Source of the DNA: Bacteroidia bacterium
Lineage (GTDB): Bacteria; Bacteroidota; Bacteroidia; J057; JADKCL01
Assembly: GCA_020635905.1 (NCBI GenBank)
Contig: JACJYV010000001.1
Location: forward strand, 1,054,001-1,118,000
Length of the DNA: 64,000 nt
Direction: 5' to 3'
Positions 9,757 to 16,664 of this stretch are shown here, piece after piece (positions within the stretch are counted from its first letter, which is position 1; each line of letters starts with the position of its first letter). Below the pieces are notes generated by a model. It did no database searches. It was given only the letters and a program-made list of their open reading frames with translations, and had not been told where the DNA came from. Position numbers and translations under genes: made by a program.

Positions 9757-10524
9757 CTACAACCAGTTCAGAAGGTTCCCCAAATTTTCCGCTGGGTTGG
9801 AAGGGTCAATCAATAATGTCAGGGTCAGGTTAATCAGGGAAGAACCTGAACGGCAGGGGGCCTTTGCCCAAACAGGGGGAAAGGAAACTTACCAACCCGG
9901 TCATGGCAATGGCTTTGGCATAATATTCAATTATCAGCCCCGGCCTTCCTGGAGATTTTCACTTGGAGCCGGCCAATCCAATCAGGATTATTATTACTCT
10001 TTCAGCAGCCATCGCATCGATTCCCTTTCGAAATGGCGGGTAAATTTCACTGAAAATCTAAGCTTCTGGGAAATCCCGGTCATGGTTGCCTGGCTGCCGC
10101 CCGTCCTTTCAGGAAATTCAACCCGAAAAATCCAGGGACGAGGCTTCAGGTTCAATCTAAGTACAGGATTATTAACCCGAATTCTGCAAAGTGCTAATAA
10201 CAGCATTGAAAGGATCGACAATTCCGAACCACCTGACAGGTACTTCAATAATGGAGTGGATGCCTCCGGGCGGAGAAAACCATTGCAAACCTGTTTGCAG
10301 GGCGGGGCTGGCCTGGAATACCACTTCAGTCCCATCAGGATTCAATTTCAATATCTGAGTGTGTTGGGGCTAAACAACATCGTTCGCAACAAATTCACCA
10401 TTATTTCCAGTCCGTTATTATGGGATTATCACCATGTGGACAATGACCTTGCGCTGGACCATACCTGGAAACTCACCCTGAGTATTAGCTATAACCTTGC
10501 TTTTGGATTTAAGCCCCAAACACC

Positions 10525-11799
10525 ATGAACCTGAAAAATATCCAATGGTTATTTCTAATTATCCTGTTTGGTTCGTGCAGCCACAGAGAATTCTTTCCAC
10601 CAACTGATTTCATCAGATTTTATGGCACAGGGCAGGATGAGACCGGGCACTCAATCATACAGACCTTTGACGGAGATTTTGTGGTGGTGGGCTGGGCCGA
10701 CAGCACCCGGGATAACCCGGATGGATTCATAATGAAAACAGATCCCGGGGGAAACCTGCTTTGGAGAAACTGGATCGGCTGGCCTGAATCAGAAGAGTCC
10801 CTGGGGGCAGGTTATGAACTTCAAAACGGGGATATTATTACCATGGGACAAACCAATCGACTGGGGAATAATGACTTTTTCTATGCAAAAATCAACCCGG
10901 CGGGTGATACCCTCGAAACCCGTATTTATGGAAATTCTCCCCTGGACGAACATTTCAACGAGGCGATCAGCCTCCCGGGAGGAAGGTACCTCCTTTATGG
11001 CGAGATTCTGAGTGACGGGTATTACAAAATCAGGGTGATAATGATTGATGAAATGGGAAAACTGCTTACAGAAAAAGAATTTGGAATTCCTGAACAGAGT
11101 GAAATGCATGCCTACGGGCTGAGCGTGATGGAGGATGGCAGTTTGACCCTGGTAGGATCTGTCCGGGACAAGGCAACCGTAAGGGAGCACTCCTGGTTTA
11201 TGCGGCTTTCAGCCAACTGTGATTCCCTGGCTTCCCGCTACCTCGACCTTAAATTCGACCAGCTCCCCGATTCCCTGGGCAACCCGGGAAACCCGGTCGA
11301 AGATTTTGTCTCCTCCGTTTCCCAGAATAAGGATGGTTCCCTGAGTATCTTTGGCCGCGCCAACATGGATGACCAGGATTCAGACAAAGAAATATTCTAC
11401 CTGCGTACTGACCTTGGCGGGCAAATCCTGTATGGGCCCAAAGTCATTCCAGGTGGCCATAAAGCAGAAAACCTTGGCTCCAATAATGCCCTCCCGGTCC
11501 GACCCGATGAATTTTTGCTATTTGGCACGACCGGGAGTGTAGGAAATGGGGGAGACGATTTTAAGGTTACCTGGTTTACTTTTGATCCCATAAGAGAAGA
11601 AATTTGTTACGAAAACATCACCATCCTGGGAGGCCAGCGGGACGAACTGCCCCGGGGCCTGATCCTGTTGCCCCATGGATCGGATTCTCCATCTGAAATG
11701 CTCATAACAGGAGATTCAAAAAGTTTTGGCCGGACAGATTCAGATTTGTTCCTGCTCAGAACCCAATTAGTAAGACCCAATCCAGGCCATTGCGAATGA
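10525..11799 (+). CDS. Lipoprotein with beta-propeller-like repeats, first of two paralogues
   Basis: 424 aa. The ATG overlaps the barrel stop as ATGA. The signal peptide ends in a lipobox, LFGSC, with the lipidated Cys at 18; SHREF follows it, so surface or outer-membrane anchoring is likely. The mature part has repeated blades of the form DGFIMKTDPGGNLLWRNWIG / NDFFYAKINPAGDTLETRIYG, a pattern seen in secreted Bacteroidota propeller proteins. The paralogue at 12950 has the same layout (FIRFYG against FIRFFG after the anchor, Cys at 18 in both). It is paired with the barrel gene before it, which suggests a barrel plus surface lipoprotein complex. No enzymatic motif is visible and the function is unknown. 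Polar effects from the upstream IS could reduce its expression. Confidence 0.82.
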   Translation: MNLKNIQWLFLIILFGSCSHREFFPPTDFIRFYGTGQDETGHSIIQTFDGDFVVVGWADSTRDNPDGFIMKTDPGGNLLWRNWIGWPESEESLGAGYELQNGDIITMGQTNRLGNNDFFYAKINPAGDTLETRIYGNSPLDEHFNEAISLPGGRYLLYGEILSDGYYKIRVIMIDEMGKLLTEKEFGIPEQSEMHAYGLSVMEDGSLTLVGSVRDKATVREHSWFMRLSANCDSLASRYLDLKFDQLPDSLGNPGNPVEDFVSSVSQNKDGSLSIFGRANMDDQDSDKEIFYLRTDLGGQILYGPKVIPGGHKAENLGSNNALPVRPDEFLLFGTTGSVGNGGDDFKVTWFTFDPIREEICYENITILGGQRDELPRGLILLPHGSDSPSEMLITGDSKSFGRTDSDLFLLRTQLVRPNPGHCE

Positions 11800-12953
11800 A
11801 ACCATACGAATACTGCCTCCTGATAGTGGTTATTACGGGTATGCTGGTAATGAAGCATTCTTCCGTCAAAGCCAGAAATTGCCCCGATCAGCTGGGGACA
11901 GAGTTGAAAAAACTCGCCCGCGATGGACGCTTCCACCAACTGGTGGGGTTGTACAGAACCTGCAAAGAATCCGTCCAGGATTCTCTTGAGAAAGAAGCCA
12001 TGTACGTGGAGGTGGTACAGGCCTACCTTGAGCTGGACAGCCTCGAACTGGCCCGCGGGATCATGAAAACCCTGCTTAATCACAGCAAATACTTCGTTCC
12101 TTCCAGCTACCTGTCGCAGGAATTCATTTATCAATGGCGGCAATTTCAGGTTTTTGCCAGGTTTTCTGCAGGTTTGCATGCCCTGATGATCTGGACAATC
12201 CCCAGGGGGGTGGAGCCTCCCCTTCATACCAACCTCTATCAGGAAAACATTTACAAAAGCACCCTGATGGGAGGGCCGGGCTTCGGATTGTCATTCGGGT
12301 ATCAATTCAATTACCACCTGGGCCTGGGGTATGAGCTGAATTTGTCCGCTCCCGCCGTCAGGTATAAAGTGCTTCAGGAGGCAACCATATTCCAGTACGA
12401 CACCATTCCTGCCTGGCGACTGGAAAAAACTGAGCAATTGACCTTCCTGAGGTCTCCCGTATTCCTCACCTATCGCGTTGCCCTGCGAAATGCCGACAAT
12501 CCGTACCGCGAGAGAACCATGACCCCTTTCGGGATGATATTCATGGGGGGACAATTCAGTTACCTTCTGAAATCAAACACAAAAATCAGTTGGGAAGAAC
12601 AAATCACCCACCCGGTGCCGGGGAAAGAGCCTCAATCCAATACCACAGATAAAACAGACCTTACAGCTGAAAGAAACAGAATTGATTATGGTTTGATCGG
12701 CGGATTGGGGGTGGAATTCGATTACAAATCATACTCACTTTACTTCCAGGCCCGCACTCAGGTGGGATTTGTTCCCCTGATTTCTCCCCGCAAAATCCTG
12801 AGACAGCCCAATGGGGAGCCCTTATTTATGAATTCTCCCCTTTCCTGGGATTTTCATGTCCCCAATGGCTACCGCAGTATCTGGACCTGCCTGACTTTTG
12901 TGGCAGGTATCAAATTGAATCTGGCACCCCAAATCCAGGAGATAAAAAAATGA
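11796..12953 (+). CDS. TPR-like + outer-membrane beta-barrel protein (intact paralogue)
   Basis: 385 aa from the ATG at 11796, which overlaps the previous stop as ATGA; an upstream TTG at 11790 is also in frame. An N-terminal hydrophobic segment (LLIVVITGMLVM) serves as signal sequence. It is followed by about 100 helical residues with a TPR look (AYLELDSLELARGIMKTLL). From residue about 120, amphipathic strands alternate (GPGFGLSFGYQFNYHLGLGY and similar) up to the end, as in porin-like barrels. The split gene at 7564 has the same order of parts. The barrel should sit in the outer membrane with the helical part in the periplasm, where it could meet the WD40 domain of the nSTAND protein (inference). 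No known family name is offered. Confidence 0.82.
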   Translation: MKPYEYCLLIVVITGMLVMKHSSVKARNCPDQLGTELKKLARDGRFHQLVGLYRTCKESVQDSLEKEAMYVEVVQAYLELDSLELARGIMKTLLNHSKYFVPSSYLSQEFIYQWRQFQVFARFSAGLHALMIWTIPRGVEPPLHTNLYQENIYKSTLMGGPGFGLSFGYQFNYHLGLGYELNLSAPAVRYKVLQEATIFQYDTIPAWRLEKTEQLTFLRSPVFLTYRVALRNADNPYRERTMTPFGMIFMGGQFSYLLKSNTKISWEEQITHPVPGKEPQSNTTDKTDLTAERNRIDYGLIGGLGVEFDYKSYSLYFQARTQVGFVPLISPRKILRQPNGEPLFMNSPLSWDFHVPNGYRSIWTCLTFVAGIKLNLAPQIQEIKK

Positions 12954-14131
12954 AAAGACAGCTCATCGCCCTGCTTTCGATCCTGGCTTTTTCAACCTCC
13001 TGTCAAAAAGAACATTTTCCCTCAAACCCGGGCTTTATCAGGTTTTTTGGAGGCTATGGCAACGAACTCGGATACGACGTGATCGAAGCCCATGAAAGCG
13101 GATACCTGATTGGCGGCAGAACGGAAGTAGAAGGGAAAGGAAACCAGGCTATCATCATCAAAACAGACTCAAATGGGGTTGAGGAGTGGTCAATGGAATG
13201 GGGGGAAGAATTCAGCGATGCCATTTACGGGGTGGACCGGGCAGAATTTCCCAATTACATTGCCTACGGCCATACCTCCGGACCCAGCGGCCAGCCCCTG
13301 GCAATGTGCCTGAAAATTGGGCCGGATGGGGACCTTCTTTCTGAAAAAATTTTCACCCACAGTGCCTCATCCAGATTCTGGACTGGCACCCGAATCAGTC
13401 AGGGAGGGTATGCCCTGGGAGGCTACACCTCCAACTGGCCATTCCTTGCCATTCTCGATGAAAATCTTGATACGATTAAAACGACTATTTTTGATTCTCT
13501 CAATGGAACGATCAGAGGGATTGCGGAGAATACCCAGGGACAGCTGGTGGTCATGGGTTTTGGCAAAGGCCTCAAAAACGGCGCCGGAAATTATGATACA
13601 TTCATCCAGAAACTCGACTACTCCTATAATCCTGCTGCAGATATTCAGGTATTTGGCGGCCCCCTGGAGGACATTTCGCTTGGATTGCTCGCCCTGAAGG
13701 AAGGCGGATATGCGGTTTCGGGATACTCCCAAAACGATGATCTCCCCGGAGAGTCACGATCGGTCTGGGTCTTCAGGGTGGACGAAAACCTGAATCTGAA
13801 GTGGAATGAATACTATGGTTGGAAACGTTCCGACCGGGCCCAGGTCACAGGTTGGGTTCAGTTGAGAGACGGCAATCTGCTGGTTCCGGGAGATTCAAAA
13901 AACTTCAGCAATGGTCTGTGGGATTTTTATCTGTTGAAAATCAATGTAGAAACGGGACAAACCATCTGGCAAAGAAGTTACGGAGGACGGGGCGAGGATG
14001 ATGCGAGGTCCTGCCTGGAAACCGAAAATGGAATGCTGGTATTTGTGGGAGACTCGAAGAGTCTCGAGGGCATGGACGGAGATATTGTGCTGATGAAAAC
14101 TGATTCCAGAGGAATCATTGGTGAGGACTGA
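12950..14131 (+). CDS. Lipoprotein with beta-propeller-like repeats, second paralogue
   Basis: 393 aa, ATGA overlap with the barrel gene. The lipobox FSTSC places the lipidated Cys at 18, followed by QKEH. The repeats resemble those of the 10525 protein (AIIIKTDSNGVEEWSMEWG, DTFIQKLDYSYNPAADIQVFG, FYLLKINVETGQTIWQRSYGG), giving about six to seven blades. It is the last gene of the operon: a convergent gene and a strong hairpin follow. The two barrel/lipoprotein pairs most likely arose by tandem duplication and then diverged strongly, so each pair may recognise a different partner. Function unknown. Confidence 0.82.
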   Translation: MKRQLIALLSILAFSTSCQKEHFPSNPGFIRFFGGYGNELGYDVIEAHESGYLIGGRTEVEGKGNQAIIIKTDSNGVEEWSMEWGEEFSDAIYGVDRAEFPNYIAYGHTSGPSGQPLAMCLKIGPDGDLLSEKIFTHSASSRFWTGTRISQGGYALGGYTSNWPFLAILDENLDTIKTTIFDSLNGTIRGIAENTQGQLVVMGFGKGLKNGAGNYDTFIQKLDYSYNPAADIQVFGGPLEDISLGLLALKEGGYAVSGYSQNDDLPGESRSVWVFRVDENLNLKWNEYYGWKRSDRAQVTGWVQLRDGNLLVPGDSKNFSNGLWDFYLLKINVETGQTIWQRSYGGRGEDDARSCLETENGMLVFVGDSKSLEGMDGDIVLMKTDSRGIIGED

Positions 14132-14200
14132 CTTTTCTGGAAATTTGTGGTTCCGGGCTTATCTGGGCTTATTTGGGGGAATAAAAAGCAGTTAATAAAA

Positions 14201-14226
14201 CAGCCGCCCTGTTTCCAGGGCGGCTG
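14201..14226 (-). terminator. Hairpin terminator between convergent genes
   Basis: Perfect 10-bp stem CAGCCGCCCT / AGGGCGGCTG with a 6-base loop. Read on the minus strand it is followed by TTTTATT, so it should end the 14269-14934 transcript. It lies 70 bp past the stop of the lipoprotein operon and may work weakly for that side too. Confidence 0.75.
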
Positions 14227-14268
14227 TCGATGGGGTGATATTTGATTTTGGGGTTTGTTGCGGTCAGA

Positions 14269-14934
14269 TTATCCTTTGGGGGGAGGGGTATGACCCTTGA
14301 AAGTGATCGTTACCGTGCCACCTGACTGGCTGGAAGCCCGTCCGACATTGCAAATGGGCTCCTTCTGGCAAATGGGGGGGTTGGGTGCGTCAATCGGAGG
14401 ATTTGAACAAAAAGGAGGATTGTCCACCCCGGTGCAAATGGTACAGGCATAAGGATAAACCCCAACCCTGCCAGCATTTTTTCCAATCACCGTGTTGGAA
14501 AACTCTGAAACATTTAAAGCTGGTCCGGCATTCCATTGTCCTCCACCTTGCATGGAAATTTCAATGTAGGCATTGGTACCTGCCACGCAGCTGATGTCAA
14601 CCACTTCTTCTCCGTTGGGATCCTGTTCATTCAAATTGAACTCGGCCAGATTGATGCCATTGAGAAAATCGGCCGGGGGGCAATTCAGCGGCGGGGAACC
14701 AAAGGCAAAATTCCCATTGAAGCCAAGCCCGGCCGGGGGTGTGTAAGAAATTGATTCTCCGGGGGGCAAATTCAGATAGCCCTGCAAAGGAGTACCATTC
14801 TCCTGAAATTTGGGATTGACTTGTTGAACGTCGCCCACAAATTGGGAACTGTTTCCGAGGGTAAGCCACAGGGTCACCTCATTTTCTGAGAGGTTTTGAA
14901 CCGTGGTTTGAGTAATGTTTGAATTTGATGACAT
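14269..14934 (-). CDS. Cysteine-rich, Pro/Gly/Asn-rich beta protein, possibly thaumatin-like
   Basis: 221 aa, no signal peptide and no membrane segment. The sequence looks like an all-beta protein: VTLWLTLGNSS near the start, LPPGESISYTPP, then NLAEFNLN followed by VVDISCVAGTNAYIEI. The last two recall the LAEFTLN and DVSLVDG strands of thaumatin-like proteins. Seven Cys residues are present, most in the last 70 residues (YACTICTGV, FCSNPP, ICQKEPIC). The thaumatin signature pattern itself is absent, so the assignment is weak. Disulphides would need export, yet no classical signal is seen; the same puzzle holds for the IPT/TIG protein at 33509. It is monocistronic, with its own terminator hairpin. 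Confidence 0.7.
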   Translation of the reverse strand: MSSNSNITQTTVQNLSENEVTLWLTLGNSSQFVGDVQQVNPKFQENGTPLQGYLNLPPGESISYTPPAGLGFNGNFAFGSPPLNCPPADFLNGINLAEFNLNEQDPNGEEVVDISCVAGTNAYIEISMQGGGQWNAGPALNVSEFSNTVIGKNAGRVGVYPYACTICTGVDNPPFCSNPPIDAPNPPICQKEPICNVGRASSQSGGTVTITFKGHTPPPKG

Positions 14935-15147
14935 AATAAAAAAACTTAAAGGTGATTTTCAATTGCCTACTCTATTCAGGGATTTTCGGCCTCCTCCCAG
15001 GGCGGCTTTTATTCGCCATGAGTCAAAGTTCGGGGGTGGAAACTCCCGCCGCATGTACATTAATGGGGTGGTATCACTGGTGAATGAGGCAATTTAAGGA
15101 GGCAAATCCGCGGTCAGAAGATCGTCAATCAGGCAATTTCCGTCCCC

Positions 15148-15171
15148 AAAGGCCCCTCAGGGGCCTTTTTT
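15148..15171 (+). terminator. Rho-independent terminator-like hairpin, transcript unknown
   Basis: Stem AAAGGCCCC / GGGGCCTTT with loop TCA, followed by more T residues on the plus strand. No plus-strand gene precedes it closely; a small RNA or a lost gene may have used it. Confidence 0.6.
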
Positions 15172-15219
15172 GTATGTACACATTCCGGGGCTTGTCCCGG
15201 AAAATGGATTGCGGGAAAA

Positions 15220-15425
15220 CTTAGTGGAAGAACAGCCTAAGATGATCAGTATCGCAATCCCGATAGAAATCGGGATCGCCAAGATTTTTGGACCCTCCCG
15301 AATGCTTTCGCATGCGCGTCAACTTAGTGGGAAATCAACCTAAAAGGGTCTGTATCGCAATCCCGATAGAAATCGGGATCGCCAAGATTTTTGGACCCTC
15401 CCGAACGCTTTCGGGATTCCGTTGG
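15220..15425. repeat. Two tandem copies of a 103-bp repeat with internal palindromes
   Basis: Copies at 15220-15322 and 15323-15425. Each starts with CTTAGTGG and contains the hairpin ATCCCGATAGAAATCGGGAT (15257-15276 and 15360-15379), then GCCAAGATTTTTGGACC and a CCGAAYGCTTTCG word. The same TCCCGAT..ATCGGGA core returns in the array at 32821-33080 and at 39528-39545. CGCATGCGCG(T/C)CAACTTA is shared with about 24436. Confidence 0.8.
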
Positions 15426-15665
15426 CTGAGGTGGCAAAGAACGCTAAGCAAGCCTTTTCAAATACGTTTTGTCTTTGGGTACCGAACGCTTTCGGTATTT
15501 GCTCCCTTCAACCCACGAAACGCGGAAAACAACCCCTTTGCGGCCTTTGCGTTACCCATTAACCACTTAGTTGACGCCAATTCGGAAAATGGCCAAGGTA
15601 AAAGCACATCCCCCTCCCCATTCCCCGTGAAATATCATGAAATATTTTTCCCGGCGACTCCCCCC

Positions 15666-15673
15666 TAACTTTG
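15666..15673 (+). promoter_or_regulatory. Possible -7 element TAACTTTG
   Basis: Matches the Bacteroidota -7 consensus TAnnTTTG. No convincing -33 TTTG lies at the right distance, and it is about 150 bp before the ATG at 15826, so the call is weak. Confidence 0.25.
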
Positions 15674-15825
15674 ATTTGTCGGACACGGAGTAGCCAAAGC
15701 GGAGCGGCCGATTCAGCTCAGGCATCTGGTCCAACAATTAACCTTCATTTCATCTGTTAACCGGCTGATTGCCCTTATTTTGGAGGATTTCCTCCCGGGT
15801 AAGCTATGCCACAAATCTAAAACCC

Positions 15826-16620
15826 ATGAAAACCAATTTCTTAAACCTCACCAACCTTGCCCTCTTTTCCGCTTTACCTTTCGGCAGAAAAATCCTGTTC
15901 ACCCTCTCCCTTTTAACCTGCCTGCTGCTCATCCCGAGAAGCCAGGCCCAACCCATCCAATGGATCACCCTCGATTCGCTTTCTGTGGGCCTGCAATTCT
16001 CCACCACCCATTCCACCCTTCAGCCCAATGAAGTATTCTCCCTGCACCTGCATCTGGAATCTGCAGCTGGGCTGGCGGCCAGTGGGGGATGGGTCAGTCT
16101 GGCCCTGAACAGCGGGATTTACCCCCTTCCCAAGCCCACTTTTGCCCTGCCCGACTCCACCTGGCTGGGAGAAGAGGCCGAAATGCAGGCCGAATACCTC
16201 ACCGCGAGCGACCGCTGGGTGGTTACCCGCAAGGACGGAGATACCCGGTCAGGCACGGGAATGGTTCTGACCCTCAATTTCAAAGTGGGATCGCAGCCCG
16301 TGGTGCTGGCCCAGGCCCTCTCCCTGGTCGATGGCGGATTGATCCACATTGAAAACATTGACATGAAACGTGCAAATCCTGCCCCCGATTCATTTGAGGC
16401 TGGAATCTTTCCCAATCCCTTTGAAAACCGGATCCATGTACAGCAGGCAGGACCCGATCCGGTGCAGGTATTCGACCTGTCAGGCAATCTGATGATCAGT
16501 CAAAAACTTGATCTGGACGGCTGGCTCGACCTGTCAGCTTTGCCCACAGGAATTTATTTGCTCGGATTTATACAGGACGGCACGGGTAAAAGGGAATTCA
16601 GGCGAATTGTAAAGCGATAA
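15826..16620 (+). CDS. Secreted cohesin-like protein with T9SS sorting domain
   Basis: 264 aa from the ATG at 15826, which gives a clean signal peptide ending SQA-QP; an in-frame codon 19 residues earlier is less likely. The mature part (about 35-185) is beta-rich with alternating strands (VFSLHLHLESA, GTGMVLTLNFKV), like a cohesin or other small beta-sandwich. The last 75 residues are a T9SS type A sorting domain (FPNPFENRIHV ... LDLSALPTGIYLLGF ... RRIVKR). The protein should cross the outer membrane by T9SS and be cleaved or anchored at the surface. IS copy B sits just behind it, but the 151-bp target duplication includes the stop and terminator, so the gene is intact. A second copy of its last 35 codons follows the IS. 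Confidence 0.82.
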   Translation: MKTNFLNLTNLALFSALPFGRKILFTLSLLTCLLLIPRSQAQPIQWITLDSLSVGLQFSTTHSTLQPNEVFSLHLHLESAAGLAASGGWVSLALNSGIYPLPKPTFALPDSTWLGEEAEMQAEYLTASDRWVVTRKDGDTRSGTGMVLTLNFKVGSQPVVLAQALSLVDGGLIHIENIDMKRANPAPDSFEAGIFPNPFENRIHVQQAGPDPVQVFDLSGNLMISQKLDLDGWLDLSALPTGIYLLGFIQDGTGKREFRRIVKR

Positions 16621-16664
16621 CCTGAATTTTATTTAAACGGGTCTGCCAGTCGGCAGACCCGTTT
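16514..16664. repeat. 151-bp target site duplication, left copy (IS copy B)
   Basis: Starts TGGACGGCTGGCTCG inside the T9SS gene and ends CAGACCCGTTT. It is repeated exactly at 18312-18462 and contains the gene's stop codon and terminator hairpin. Neighbouring bases differ on both sides, so these boundaries are exact. Confidence 0.95.
16635..16664 (+). terminator. Terminator of the 15826 gene, abutting the IS
   Basis: 13-bp perfect stem AAACGGGTCTGCC / GGCAGACCCGTTT with loop AGTC. In the uninterrupted right-hand copy (18433-18462) the T run goes on (TTTTTAT). The IS entered exactly at the end of this stem. Confidence 0.85.

Larger units (their letters stand above)
7564..10528 (+). pseudogene. 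TPR-like + outer-membrane beta-barrel protein, split by an IS
   Basis: The gene starts at 7564 with a signal peptide (cleaved at LPA-QN) and is cut after 7892 by the IS at 7893-9539. After the IS the first 217 bp are repeated (9540-9756), and the reading frame then continues to the TGA at 10526-10528. Removing the IS and one repeat restores a single 366-aa frame (codon 110 CTC, then YNQFRRF). Restored, the protein has about 90 residues of TPR-like helix and then alternating beta strands typical of an outer-membrane barrel, like its paralogue at 11796. In the present state the 5' piece is a 110-codon stub, and the 3' piece is open from inside the IS (9416) without a signal peptide, so export should fail. 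The end overlaps the next ATG as ATGA. Function unknown. Confidence 0.88.
14935..15825. other. 891-bp gap with terminator, tandem repeat and palindromes
   Basis: I see no convincing gene here. The stretch holds a strong hairpin at 15148-15171, a 103-bp tandem repeat at 15220-15425, and three copies of the palindromic word CCGAAYGCTTTCG. The last lie at about 15298, 15402 and 15482; only the later two are full palindromes ending CGG. A partial inverted copy of a repeat segment lies near 15563 (CCACTTAGTTGACGC). Small open frames crossing it run through the repeats and look accidental. Confidence 0.6.

Noticed and set aside
14915..15097. 60-codon frame before the hairpin at 15148
   Set aside because: It starts antisense to the 14269-14934 gene and has no ribosome-binding context; the hairpin alone is not enough.
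15288..15668. 126-codon plus-strand frame in the 15-kb gap
   Set aside because: It runs through the 103-bp repeat and palindromes, with no ribosome site or sensible composition.
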